Assembly (NCBI RefSeq): GCF_000764305.2
Contig: NW_025933076.1
Location: 27,009 to 91,008 of the forward strand
From: Hyalella azteca
Taxonomy: Eukaryota; Arthropoda; Malacostraca; Amphipoda; Hyalellidae
Reading direction: 5' to 3'
DNA: 64,000 nucleotides
Below, one piece after another: positions 13,960-26,803 of the stretch. The position numbers were made by a program, and so were the translations under genes. The notes under the pieces were generated by a model. That model saw only the letters and a program-made list of their open reading frames with translations, had not been told where the DNA came from and ran no database searches. Numbering within the stretch: the stretch's first letter is position 1; each line of letters begins with the position of its first letter.

Positions 13960-14050
13960 CTGGGCGGAGCCATCGGTTTATGACGTGGCGGTCTACCATT
14001 GGCGACGGTTTATGACGTGGCGTGCTGCCATTGGCGGGACGTCATGACTG
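13960..14050. promoter_or_regulatory. tandem pair of ER-stress response elements with GC box
   Basis: The plus strand reads CGTGG-N9-ATTGG at 13984-14002 and again at 14016-14034. On the minus strand both are CCAAT-N9-CCACG, the exact mammalian ERSE bound by NF-Y plus ATF6 or XBP1. Each CGTGG is part of TGACGTGG, the UPRE/ATF6 core. The two lie on a 32-bp tandem unit. A GC box (GGGCGGAGCC) is at 13962-13971, and a TATA-like TATTTATA on the minus strand is near 13918-13925. The order CCAAT/CCACG, GC box, TATA fits a minus-strand promoter, but no coding gene follows in that direction within view. A distal promoter for plus-strand transcription is the alternative. Confidence 0.5.
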
Positions 14051-14418
14051 CGTCATGGCAAGACTGCCATTTAACTCGAGATATGAGCGTTATCTTGAAT
14101 TCTGGATTACAGTAACCTTTCTGGAGATATTTCCTTGCTCAGCTCTTTGATTTGAGTGACTCATCGTATTTTCGACGTAGGGTATAATTACTTGGCTCCG
14201 CTCAGCCTGCCATGCAGTCCGGTCTATTTCTCCCTTGGAATAATCTCTGATAAATTTGGTGTCGAAAATGATGCACGCCTGCAGATATTTAACTCTGCAC
14301 AACATTTGGACCTAATTTATTGCGCCTTTATCTAAATACAACTGTCAATATTCCTAAGAAATCGCATGACTTCTTTGATTTTTGGTAGTGAGGCTCTAAT
14401 CGCCGTGAGCTGCTCTGG

Positions 14419-14515
14419 TGACGTGGCCTCTCATATGACGTCATACGGAACGAAACTACATCCTGTGACGTACGTTGTGAGCGTTAAGCCGTCAACGTTT
14501 GTTGCTTGACGTACG
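14419..14515. promoter_or_regulatory. cluster of ACGT-core bZIP sites
   Basis: TGACGTGG occurs at 14419-14426 and the CRE palindrome TGACGTCA at 14436-14443, followed by two TGACGTAC-type sites before 14515. With the ERSE pair about 400 bases to the left, this makes a dense group of CREB/ATF/XBP1-type motifs. Motif presence is seen; occupancy is not. Confidence 0.35.
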
Positions 14516-15194
14516 CAGAGATCATTGGTGCAAATCACAGATGTCACTGCCTGTAGTTTGTATGTATAATGTAATTTAATGGGCGTTACTATGCTAAACA
14601 AAGTTGAGGATAGCTGTTCGATGCTATTTTTCTCGCGTTCGATGCTATGAGGTTTATTGTGCTATTGAGTTGTGATATCCTGCAAAAAATTTGATTGTAG
14701 AAAGCATTACATCGGCTGTTTATCCTCTGATTGGTTACCTACAAAATGCATCTTCTGCTCCGAGCCTAGATCTTGTAACGTGTCAAATGCTGTCCAACCT
14801 GCAGCTTCATCCAATAGTTTTAACGCAATTGCTATTTGCAATCGTAGTTAGAAGTATTTATTGCGACTATCTCTGCCTTGGAAACTTTGAATGCTAAAAC
14901 TGATCAAAAGTTGAAGTATGAGTTTTCAGAGTTCTGTCTGATTGTGTTACCTTTAATATTTTAAAAACCATTGAGTCAATATCATAACTTGTTTGAATCA
15001 AGTGGATATGCAAAATGTGACTGTTACAAGTGTTATAAAGCGTGTCATCTCACTGGACTGTCTTCATGAAGTCAGTCCTGTGTGCTTGTGTTCCGTGGTT
15101 GGTCTTTGTCTCGGTATAAAATGTTAGTGCTGCATTGCCTCGCATCTCATTGATGAGGGCCTACCTGGTGTGATTCAAACTGATAAAATGGAAC
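14516..15194. other. no gene recognised
   Basis: Non-coding by inspection; nothing recognisable beyond short open frames. Confidence 0.4.
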
Positions 15195-15510
15195 TGTAGA
15201 CTACCAGATACGAGTGAGGTGACGCGCGTGCAGACGTTGCTGCTTCACTGCCTTGCAACTTGCTGATCATAGTTGTGGGACCACAAGTCTACTAGTTTCG
15301 AGTGAGGTGAAGCGCGAGCAGACGTTGCTGCTTCACTGCCTTGCAACTCGCTGATCATAGTTGTGGGACCACAAGTCTACTAGTTTCGAGTGAGGTGAAG
15401 CGCGAGCAGACGTTGCTGCTTCACTGCCTTGCAACTCGCTGATCATAGTTGTGGGACCACAAGTCTACTAGTTTCGAGTAAGGTGAAGCGCGAGCAGACG
15501 TTGCTGCTTC
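15195..15510. repeat. 88-bp minisatellite, about 3.5 copies
   Basis: The phrase CGAGTGAGGTGA (CGAGTAAGGTGA in the last copy) starts at 15211, 15299, 15387 and 15475, exactly 88 bases apart. The central copies look identical, while the first copy and the truncated last copy carry substitutions. This is typical of an array expanding from the middle. Confidence 0.92.
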
Positions 15511-18500
15511 TATTGATCGCTTACTGACGAGGCTGCCGACGCTCTCCTCTGGATCTCCGAGTCTTGGGATTTTATCTTATTCTACGATGATGTGCTGAAT
15601 ACAATCGTAATTAAAGATTTATTGCTATCAGCTTTTTAGAACATCAATAGATTTACGTCAATGTGCTTTAACCCGTATGTAAATTCAATTTATTTGGCCG
15701 TTCTTGCATCATTTTAGGTCAATCATGACTCATTGTCCTGATGAATTCGTATCTGGTGAATTATAATCTATTGGCCTCATTGTCATAACAAGATTTCCAC
15801 GCGGGAAATATAGCTCGCGCTCAATATTTATTCCAATTTTCAACGAATTAATGCTGGATGGGCCATAAGAATGATCATGAACTGAACGTTAAATTCAGGT
15901 TGTGAATCTTCTCTGCGTGGTGGAAACAGTTCTTGAGTTGGCGAGTTCATCTATAATCGCCCTATGGTTTCGAACACGATGTATGTCTCCTGTATATAAG
16001 TGCTTATGCGCTTCATTGCGTAAGGACTGTTGCCTGCAGAAGGCGTCCCAGAGCTACTTTCGATTGACACGGACCGCTGCGTGTTCGCACTTTCGCTCAC
16101 TTTCTGTTGCACGTCTTGCTCAACTTACGTTTGCTCACTCAACAATTTCAAGACTCGACAAGTTTGCAGGGCATAACTTCTAGTTACCTTTACACGATTG
16201 TAGCCTTTCATAGCTGATATAAAATTGTACTTTCAATGAAATATGCATGTTACATATAATCTCTTTGAAGCGAGTAGTCGTCCTACGCGGAAATCGGTAA
16301 AACTTTTCATGGAAATTCCAGGTTGTAAATTCACGGTTATTTCTCTTTAGGTAATGGTAACTTAGTTGCCATTGTCATTACAATTGTGGGTTACAACAAG
16401 ATAGTCAGTGCGTCCGATTCCAGATAGAGGTCTTTGTAGATGATAAGTGAAACATTTTATAATTCTCAGAAAGTAACTCCTTCCCAAACTCTTACTGCCT
16501 TAGATATGAAATTTGTTAACGAGTAATTTGCGCAGCACATGAAGTTCATTTTTGAGTATGTTTGACTCACGTTATCCTCACGTTTGAACTTGTTGCTCAT
16601 AAAATAGTGAACATTGAAGCGATTGACTTGAAGAAGAGTATAAATCTCGATTGCGATTGGCCACTTGTGGCGTCAAAGAGAGGCAGGACGGGAGACCTTG
16701 GCTTGCTTTAACTGAAGGCAGCCGCGGCTGCTGTTGCCGTGCTATTGGGTCAAGTATGCCGCCATCGCTTACGCTGCAATCACCTCTGTATAGTAGGCTA
16801 AGGTCAGGTTCTTAAAATGAAATCGCTACTCTCGTGTATTTATGATTCTCACGTATTTTTTGCGTTTCAATTGTCCAGATTTCAATCGCGCGACTGCCAA
16901 GTTGTCACAATCATTGTTGAGAATCCGACGATTTAGGCAGTAATTCTCTAACTAAAACTTAAATATATATGACGCTGTAGTTTGTCAGTACAGTAAGTAT
17001 ATATGTATGGCACCTGTATAATACTGTTTAGTGAGCTTTGTAAAAAAATCCCCTAGTTGAGACAATGTGGTGGGTGTTATATTATTTTCTTGTTCTGACC
17101 TGAAATTACCCTGTCATTTCTCACTCAATCATTGGTTAGTTTTTGTTCAGATTCGTCTTGATGCAATAATGCAACAAAAGTCGCCGATGAAAACTGTTCG
17201 AATTATCATTGTACGGTAGTGTTGTCAGCGAACTTTGAGCCTAATATTTGTTCACTTGAAGATAAAGTTTGGATTACCTGTTTACCTCATCAGTATGTTT
17301 TCTCTCACGGTCTGATGTGCGTGTCGCACCGCTGTCTTCCGAGCCTTCTCTATAATGCACGGCCGTCCTCGGTCATCACTTTGTTCAGGCATAAAAACCG
17401 GCCTCGTTTAATTGTCGTCTCTTCTATCTAACAAGAATGTATAGGGGTGATTTACGGAAATTTTCTGTTAAGTATCTAGCACCAAGCGGCCAGATGTTGT
17501 AGGAAAAGGGCAGGGAGTATTTTATATGAAAGGCGAGGTCATGAAGTTTTGCGTCCCGCCTAGTCAATTGCCATTATGCATTGGACAAGTGAGCAGCGTG
17601 CGTTTGCTTTCGAGGCGTACCTCTGAGACATCATTTTGCAGAGCGCCTCATTTGCTTGAGAGGTGACCATTTTTGTTCGGTCCGAACCCCCGATTTGGCT
17701 GAAGTGTGATTTGTTATGGGGTTATCTTAATTGTTCACAATGACTGTCCAAGGATCCTACCTCTGAAGAACAATATACGCCAAGCTATCGCCAACATATG
17801 CGTCAATATGCTTCAGCGAGTTGAACGGAGCTTCAAAAGTCGACTAAATGTATTGGTAATAGGAGCCGTCATTTGTCCAATGTCATCTTTAAAACTTAAG
17901 TGATACGAAAATTCAGGTAATTTATTTTTCAATAAAATTTATATCGTAATGTTTTTTTCATTGAGCGTTAAATGCAGGAAATTTCCGTACATAAGAGTAC
18001 GATGCCGTGCGGGTAAAATCATTCAATGTGAGCATGAATCACTCGCTCTTTGTTGAGTCTCGGTAGGGATTATTGCACACTTTTGAGAACAGCTTTAATC
18101 AATTTAATGCATTCGTGAATTGCTAAGTGCAGATTCGAAGCGTGTTCATGAGAGTTGAAATTTCACTGCTTACTTAGTTGAAAGATTCATCATTTGAAGT
18201 CGCTTTCATTGTACTACACTTTTGCAACATCTAGAATCCTCGACCTACATTTTTCCTACTTGTATCTTCAAACTTATTAATAATGTAATTCCGAATGAAA
18301 TTTTAAATTAGCATTACATTGAAACTTTTTTTGCCACAGATAATTACTATAAACTTTCTAGAATATTCACTTCTTTAAAGAATTGAATCTCGGTCTTATA
18401 AGTGACTGAACTATAGTCTGTATTTAACTTTTATTTTCCATGCACCGTGAGGCAAGCCCTCACAACATAAGTGGGTCAGTCATTGTGTAGTGAGCAGCGA

Positions 18501-21500
18501 GCTGCGCATTTGTTGCTCTGGCCGAGAACACTTCTTACATTGTCTGGTCGCTTGTATTGTCACGCTCACTTCTCGTGTGGCTCGAACGCTCTCGTCATCA
18601 CACCCACTCGCTCGTCGCGCCGCTGGGAGACTAGAAACCTGGCGCTCACTGCACTCTCCTATCTCAACTACATGAAATTAAAGTAAATTGTTTCGAATAC
18701 GTGAGTATTAGATGGTTGAATACGAATGTTGTTGCATGTGTGAAAACATTTGTTGACCTTGTCTCTTCCGTTCCATGACGATAAAATACAATTCTCAGTA
18801 GTGAAAGTTTCTTTTATTTGTCATACCAATCGCATTCTGAGCCGAATCTTGAACTCCTTTCACATCGTTGTTTAGCCTTACACTTTCTCTTTCAGCTGGC
18901 AATGACATACCGCCTCGTAAATGTCACATCGTTATGTAATTTGACTCGTACATAACCTATGATGCACATGAGCATCACATTGTAGATGTTTTTTGACTTG
19001 CTGACTGCTGAGTAATAATTTGAATGGAAAAGTAATTCTTAATGTGTCCCGCTTAGTCTGATATGCCTTGATATCTTCTTAGTATGTGTATAACGCTCAA
19101 CATTTAAGTTGCGTATAGCTCCCGATTGGCATCACTACAAAAATTTTTAGATTATCTTTTCTTATAAAACGGTAATCTTACTACAGAACCACATGATTTC
19201 CAGATTACCTTCAGGAATGTGAGATAGGGACACAATACGGGCTTGCAAGGGGCAGCAACAACTGGAACTTGAGACACGAGAACAGGCGAGGGTGGGGTCC
19301 CACAGAAAAAAAGGTTCAACCTTGCGACGATCAGAGCTCGACTTGTCGAGAATAGGTCAATGTCAGGCTGCGGGTGCCATGTTCACGGTATAGGGTCACG
19401 GGGCCACGAGCGGCGAGCTGTTATTCCCGCGGTAGTCTGCATGAAGGAGCTTGCAAGCTCGCTAGTTCCATGTGTTTAATGGCAAATTAAACTGTTTCGT
19501 TCAATTTACCATTGAAGCTCGCACTGAGATAATTATTATCTATAATTGGAATTTCAGTGAGTATGCAATACTTGAATTTGACAGACCGTTGTTTATCTTA
19601 TTATAAGCAATTATTTGCTACTGTTAGGCATCGAACAGGGAAGAGATCTTCAGTTGGTCTAACATCGTGCAGTCCTTGACATTCAACTGACGCGTGCCTC
19701 TTGAAAAATTTTCTATTTGGCAGCAACAAGAATAAAAAATAATCGAGCGATACAAGCAATAACAAATTCAACATTAGGCATGCTGCATATAGTTTTATTT
19801 CAAACGCATTTTTTTACGTAAAAAATTAAGTAAGATCAATTTCTGTTGATGACAATTGTATATTCCTTTATTTTTTTCTTTTCTTAGAAGGTGCTGCAGT
19901 TGGCGCTGTATTTTATTAATGCGTTATACGACGCTCATATGTTACTAATAGTTATCTATGTATGAATTCGTTGAGTATTGGTAATTTTCACTCCCGAAAG
20001 TTTGTGTTGCCAACTTGGTGGGCTTCGCGTGAAATGTGCCAGTTTGTGTGGCTAATTTGGGATGCGGAGCGCAGCCAGTTTTAGATCCCCTGCTCTCCAA
20101 AATAGATCAGCCTCATCTCTACTTTCAGCTCCTATTCTTAGTGGTGAATGAAATAAGTTATATGAAATGAACCTCTTGTTCGTTTGAATCCTAAGGAATG
20201 TCTTTCAATGTATATCTTTTGTGCATCAAAAGTACGCTTATATTGATTAGTCTGCTCTACTCCTTTGCACCAGTTTTTATTTGAAAACAAGCCTAGCAAT
20301 AAATTTCATTCGGACCTATACCTTCATGAATGGCAAATAAATTTATGTTTTCCTTCGAAACATTTTGCACGAAAAAAGTTGTTCAAAACATGTAGTATAT
20401 ATGAAGTCGGAAATTGATGCAATCATCGCACGGATTGAGGTTTATTAGCTTCCAGTCCCACTTCTCCGCTGAAGCCAAGCTTTAAGAATTGTGCTTCATT
20501 TGACGCCAGTGCCTCCTGGATAAGATATCACTTCCTATTAGGGTCGCCAGTTGTGCGCAGCTGGCGCCAACAGGACATCCCATCACCTGCTCTACAAGGT
20601 TTGATTGCGAATGAGCCTGGGTCACATGACCAAAATTTTCCAGGTTTCGATCATCCATGAGCTTATAATGCTTTTAGTTACATTCGTTTTTCACAGGTAT
20701 GAAATACGAGTAATTCTTTAACGTAGCAGCAACGATCAACGTGGAACTTTGATTATCCGCCCCTTGATGTACAGTCAAGCTTGTAACTTCCGATGCTGTC
20801 GCGATATCGTAAAGATAACTGAATTGTAAAGATCTAGCCTTGTATGATCTTTATTCTGTGACGATTTCTGCACAAGAATTGTAAACTGTGATAATGAATG
20901 GCTTTGATAATGAAATTTCCTTTGTGGTAGGGAAATTTGTCATTCGATGTTCAAAACTAGTATCACCAGGATCATTTCGGCTATAAATCTTGACCGACCA
21001 TCAGGAAAAACTTGTTGGGGTTATAAAATATTATGGCAATCCAGGGGCAATTATTCAAATATTTAATTAATAGTCTAGCTAGTCCCCGAGAAGCACTACC
21101 CACTTTCTAGTTCATGACTACTTGTGGCATTTACGGCGAATGTAACTCGACATTTTCAGACGTTTTTTTTTCTCATTCTTTGTCTTGCACGAACTTGGCC
21201 CGCGATATGGATCACTTGATTCTAAGTGGCTTCTAGCAAGGGTCACGGGCCGCCACGTACAAGTGTCCTCTGCAACCGACAAGCCCGTTTATGAAATTCA
21301 TCCCATTCCTGATTTCTTTGCGAAGCTCACATAACTTCAATAAATTCTTAGATTTAAATTTTGTATATTGTTGCAAATATGGTGTTCGTTCAGGTTTGTA
21401 ACTGTCTCATTGCTATGACGTTTGAGCAGGTCTAGCTTCCTTCGCGAAATTTTTCGTACAGTTTGTGTCCAATTTGCCATTGAGCTTTCATCACCATATG

Positions 21501-23405
21501 GCTAAGCTTATTTTTCATTAATTTCATGCTGTAAGTTACTTAATTAATTTGGTTGATTTTCTATCTACTTCTTAACGGCATTGCAATTATTGTTAAATTG
21601 TTGTTGATCAAATTCACTGAGTGTGAATTTTCCTTATGTTTCATTGAACCATTTTGTAATTTTTTACACAAATTTAGAGTTATTGACGTGCTGCTGCTGA
21701 ACTAAATTCGTGTTACAACTATGTTTCATTTTTTTGACAAAACCTTCCATTGCTCGGAATGAGCAACACTGTTAATACTTCTTGCATTCGTCTCAACACT
21801 TTTACTTGCCGGTGACAACTTCAGCAGTTAAAGCCTTCGTTCAGCCTTGCCACCGCAATTATCCATCCGTGGCTGAGCGAGAGTTGCCGCGGCTACCGCT
21901 GCACTTTCTCTCTCGTCTTCTGATAGGGAAACTCCTCCAACCGTCCGGGTCACTGGGCCATCAGGTTTTTCTCGGTGGCTCATGATAACTAGTTTCCATT
22001 TGCCTCAGCATGCAGTCATTACCCTCTGTGTTCTAAGCTTCGAAGTAACCCACGTACTCCAGGCTACTATTATCAATTCTTCTTAACTTAGTGGACCGAT
22101 GCTATTTATTCCCGATTTATTTATGTATTATTATTTATGTAGGTTTCTAAGTAGAATTGTCTTAATAATCGCATGAACAAATGATCACTTATTACATTTA
22201 GGATCTTTAAATGTGAAATGACGATCATGTGTTGCAGTCATTCTAGTTTGAATGCTAATATCAACTTGTCTCTGATTATTGAATGATTTTAATATCGAGC
22301 GATTTATCCTTCAGAGCTCTGACGCTCGAACTTACCTATATCACACAATGAATAAAAATCGTGTTTAAACAGATTCCCAGGTCATTTTGAACTTGTTTTT
22401 ACTCGCGTGCATCTCTTCCTAGTTGCGTGAGCTGACCCAGATCTCCAAACAGGTTTTTGGGCTATCAATGTTTTCACATTCAGAATTTTATGCGTTTGGT
22501 CTTAAGTGGGACGGATTAAAGTGGGACGGATTTTTCTTCTTCTGATGTACAGGACCTGTTATCAAGAATAGTTACATTGGTTTAGAAAACGATTAATGAA
22601 AACTTGATGAAAAACGTTGCGCTTCTGATCGAGCGTGTGTAATCAACGTGAGATGCTGGTTTCATTTCCGTGTATCAGAAGCCGGACTAGCGCAAGTAAC
22701 GGCAAGTTACGTCAGATTGCATTCACGGCAGAAGTGAAAGTGCGTGTGTGAACGTATAGGTCAGTGTACGTGTCGCTGCTTGGTATGACCCAATTACTTA
22801 TAGAAAGTATCACGTACATCAGCGAATAATCGATTGAAAGTGAAAATATAATGAGATATATCACCGCCTGGGGGCGGCCTCCTCACAAGACATCGGTCGT
22901 CCTAATGCGCTTGAATTGTATGGATCATTAGGATGTTATTCGATAAACCGAACCAGAGTTGAATTATTTACATCGATAGTCGTATTTTTGTATCGTTGAT
23001 AAGTAAACAATATTTCGGGAGTATGTTAGTGTTTGCCTAAACTGAAATTTTTAAACTGTGTCTAAACTGATGGTTTTCAAGAGTATTTAATGATCTCTGT
23101 GCATCCTGAATGTTAACTGAATTTATATCCTTTATAGATAGTGTGCAACAGCAAACGACCACTTCATGTCGTAATTTTCATATTATCTTCTGCCTTTACT
23201 GCAGAACAGTGCTTAGTAGTTTTTCCGGCCAATTTCGTAATCGTTGAGCTTCAATTAATTCATGAAGCATTACCGTTTTGTCACTTGATGACTTGATTCT
23301 GCACCAGCTTTTGTAGCGCTTGAAAGTAATTCGCATCACTATGGTTACGTTCTCTCCATCTCTTTGGTTCACTTTATTGTGGAGAACTTCCATCACTTCC
23401 ACCCG
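15511..23405. other. no gene recognised; long non-coding stretch
   Basis: Nothing in this stretch resembles a known protein, RNA gene or complete transposon. A CpG-richer patch at about 18470-18670 contains the initiator-like TCAGTC but no convincing exon. Given the plus-strand T excess and the unplaced first exon of the downstream ZFAND gene, it could be intronic. That is inference. Confidence 0.4.
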
Positions 23406-23540
23406 CCCTCCACGAGCTCTCAGTTTGCGTCTTGTAGATACGTGCGGTCACGTGCATGCTGTGCTCTCGTTGNCTCCCTCCACGAACTCTCAGTTTGCGT
23501 CTTGTAGATACGTGCGGTCACGTGCATGCTGTGGTCTCGT
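23406..23540. repeat. 70-bp direct duplication flanking an assembly gap
   Basis: About 65 bases beginning CCCTCCACGAG at 23406 recur at 23476 with two or three changes. The single N at 23473 sits between the copies. The gap probably hides more units or reflects uncertain repeat length. Confidence 0.85.
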
Positions 23541-23634
23541 GCACGCGCTGGCAACTTCCTGTTATCTTTTTGCTCTCACGTGCAACGGGGCCAGTTCTTC
23601 TTATCATTGGTATCGTCATTGGACGCTGGGTGGT

Positions 23635-23690
23635 GGTCTTATGATCTCGTTCACTTATAGGCTGGTCTTATGATCTCGTTCACTTATAAG
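23635..23690. repeat. 28-bp direct duplication
   Basis: GGTCTTATGATCTCGTTCAC and the next few bases occur at 23635 and again at 23663. Confidence 0.8.
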
Positions 23691-24270
23691 CTGGTCTCGT
23701 AGTATGCATTACTTATTTTCATTGCTTGTCGCGCGCAAAATTTATAAAGAATTGAAATTTTTGTTTGATTCCCATGTTTTATTGTAATTTGCTCTGCAGC
23801 TACTTTTTGCCAAGCAAATTAAGTAATTTTACGGTTGGAAAATGTTATCACCGTTAGTTGTAGTTCAAATATTTATGAGACAAGAAATTTTCTCAATAAA
23901 TGACAAGAAAATTCTTGTTGTACTAAGAAAAATTTCACTATTTCAAAGCGTGTTTCAAGTATACTTAGGCTCCGTGAATTATTTGTCATGAGTGTATGTG
24001 GAAGTGAATTAAGAGAGCCGTGATGGATCGAATTCCTGCGTGATGAAATAGCTGCTGTGCAGATTCGTGCTTTATTAACCGCGAGTTTCACTTACAATAT
24101 TTGATGAATCTTCTCTCCCTGGCCGATCCTGTCTCCGTAAAACATTCTAGGCTCAATAGAGCTATACTTTTTTTGCATTCTGAAAGTAAACTGCTTGTGA
24201 CTGCTGAGAGTGCGTATCAGTTTTGTTTGAAACGTTCGCTTGGTTGAGGCAGCATTGCAATTTTCCGTTG
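23691..24270. other. no gene recognised
   Basis: AT-rich non-coding sequence between the short duplications and the hAT-type element. Confidence 0.4.
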
Positions 24271-24278
24271 GTGTAAAT

Positions 24279-25087
24279 CAGAGGTTCCCAACCTTTTTCA
24301 GGCTGGCGTCTCCTTTGGTTCCCCAGTGAATCCATGGCGCCCCCCTCCCCTCAGCCCCTGACACACATATGAAAACAAACGCTTCTTTCTTGATATTTAG
24401 TACGCAGCAATTTTAAAATAATAAGGTTAAATACAAATGTGTATTTCACAAATAGAACCCCATTTAGCAAACCGATATATATTTTTTCAGTTTTAACTCT
24501 TTCAGCATTAGAAATTCAAGACGGCTCGGACAAATTTACGGCCGGACTCGTGGCCGGTCTCGCTGCCGGTCTCACGGCCAATCTTAAAAATTTAGTGACC
24601 AAGGAATATCTCCCAAACGAATGAAAGTAGCTCGATAAAACTTGAAAGAATTTGTGCCGCAATGTTAATTAAATCCCTGGCTATCCTATCAGCCCTTTGC
24701 ACAAGGAACACGCATTCTTTAGGACCTAACGACGATGTTTAGCTCGTGAAAATTTTTTAAATTTCACCTTCATTCGGGAGTTATATGGCGATATGTACCG
24801 ATATTCGCAGTGATCAAAGAATTTCTTCCAAACTACTGAACAGATTCGAACGAAATTTTGACTATAAATTCCTAACTACCAAACGGTGATTTTTAGCTCG
24901 TGAAAATTTATTCGATTCGGAGTCATCTGCTGCATGTGTTGTGTAAAAATCGTCAAACAAACGTACGAACTCCTGACTACGACTTCGCGGACTGCCGCCC
25001 CCCCTACTGCCCCTTTCTTCCTCACCGCCCCCCTCAGATCTTTCCACCGCCCAAAAGGGGCGATATCGCCCACTTTGGGAACCACTG
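24279..25087. mobile_element. non-autonomous hAT-type DNA transposon
   Basis: The left end reads CAGAGGTTCCCAACC and the right end, on the opposite strand, CAGTGGTTCCCAAAG, so the terminal inverted repeat is CAG(A/T)GGTTCCCAA. An 8-bp target duplication flanks it: GTGTAAAT at 24271-24278 and GTGTAAAG at 25088-25095 (7 of 8 identical). The TIR form and 8-bp duplication are hallmarks of hAT elements. The 809-bp interior has no transposase I can recognise, so it would depend on a relative elsewhere. A second right end of the same family is at 34515-34553. Confidence 0.8.
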
Positions 25088-25095
25088 GTGTAAAG

Positions 25096-25976
25096 CGTGC
25101 GCTTGCGAGAAGCCACGCCATATATACCCTTTCCTGTTGATCGTGCATCTTTGAGCAAAATTTCCACGTTTGGCAAAAAGCGTGACGCAAACACGCTTCG
25201 CCAGCTTCGCTGAGACGCGCGCGGTCTTCCCCTTCCCTCTTCTGTGCTTCTTTGACCTCCCGTGTGGGACGCTCGTTGGTGCTGTTCTCATCGCCGCGGT
25301 CTCATTCAAATGAAATTTAAATGCATCATGCTAGAGAGCATTATCATGATTAACATAAGGTTGATATTAAATTTCAAGTGCGATTCGTATTTTAATTCGC
25401 TGAAATTCCGTAATCCGTACGGAAATTCTTCGTAGGCTTAACCAACGCCTGTTGTTGACTGACTACGGTACCTACTGGTGATATTTTATTCTGAACTTGC
25501 CCAATGCCTAACGACGAAATAGGAAATGGAAAATGATGGTTAACATGATAGCAAGCTTACAAGTTACTCTAAAAACCTCGAAAGTTATATAAAAGTCTAG
25601 AGCTTGCTTGTTATTTCCGTCTTGTACTTTACCCATGTACATTATGATTTTTAAATCTCAAGTTTTAATTATCATCCTACGCTTTGTTGTTGTTATCGGA
25701 TTTTAATATAATTTTTGCTAACATTAGTACTAAACCATCCCTGTCTGAATGTCTGATTTTTTGTCGATCGTAGTCTACCGTTCAATTTTTATTGAAGAAT
25801 TGTGTTTGCATTATTTAGATAAGTTTGCGGAAACGCTTGCGTCATACCGTGCGTGGCAGAGAATGCAACGTTAATTTACATTACCTGTAAGCCGATAACC
25901 TTGGATGCTCTCAGCTCTATCACAGCATACACCGTTATCGCCACTCACTCGCCTAACGCTACCTCATTTTTTTCAG
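25096..25976. other. intergenic or intronic; CpG-richer patch at 25160-25310
   Basis: No coding exon is recognised. The patch near 25160-25310 is richer in C, G and CpG than its surroundings and lies 0.7 kb before the probable 5' UTR exon of the ZFAND gene. It is a candidate promoter or first exon, unproven. Confidence 0.3.
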
Positions 25977-26094
25977 GTGTCCGCGCGCCGAGTGAAGGTC
26001 GCTGGCCAGGCTTCTACTGAGCGTCCATCACCTGGACCTCGCAGCGTTTCCTGACGCTTCTTTCTTTCAAGCTTCGTCCCCCAAAACCGCCAAG
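25977..26094 (+). other. ZFAND6: probable 5' UTR exon of the A20/AN1 gene
   Basis: A strong acceptor (pyrimidine run then TTTCAG at 25971-25976) is followed by 118 CpG-rich bases and a strong donor (AAG|GTAAAG at 26095). The sequence is not an open frame linked to the protein. It lies directly upstream of the exon carrying the start codon, so a non-coding 5' exon is the simplest reading. Upstream exons and the start site are not identified. Confidence 0.5.
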
Positions 26095-26803
26095 GTAAAG
26101 TGCAGTGTATGTTTTCTCACACATTTTGTTTGAGCGTTGGGATAGAAAAAGACCTAACGTTATTCCGTTTTCCATTAGTCACATGTCTTGCATTCATTAT
26201 CGAATTGTTACGGATAATTTTATTTGTTTCGTATCCATAATATTTGGATACATAAATTATCCATAATACCATAATATTTGGCTCATCTGAGCTTCAAATA
26301 AGCATGAATTTAAAAGCCAAGAATATTAATAAAATTGTCAGTAAAAAATCCAAAACTAGCTTTAGAAGCGATTATAAGCTATTCATACCACACTTCTTCG
26401 AAACGTTGCAGTGAAATATAATTAATTATCATTTTATTTACTTTGAAATCATTGGTTAATTATAGATCAAATTTTCAAATTAATTTCTACGGATGTCTTG
26501 AAAGGGTACGAAAGAGTAATGGAAATTGTTCGCAATTCTATAAAAAGTACATGACCTGGGACTGTTGGAAATATTGATTTGAGAAGTTCCATAACAAATG
26601 ACGAGTATGTTTGAAATTTAGTCGTCAAATGATCTTAATATTCTATCGTCTTTAATTTTAATATTTAGTATATTTCAAATTTATGTTGAAACATAGGCAA
26701 TGTAATTTTTGTGCATCGTCATTAATTTCAAGTTGCTGGTTATATTCTTTCTAACTATGACGTATGTTTGGTTGGCATCACTTAAATGCAGTTTATTTTG
26801 CAG

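Noticed and set aside
18471..18690. CpG-richer open frames with an initiator-like TCAGTC
   Set aside because: Two overlapping frames without a known domain and no matching downstream promoter element; not enough for a gene or promoter call.
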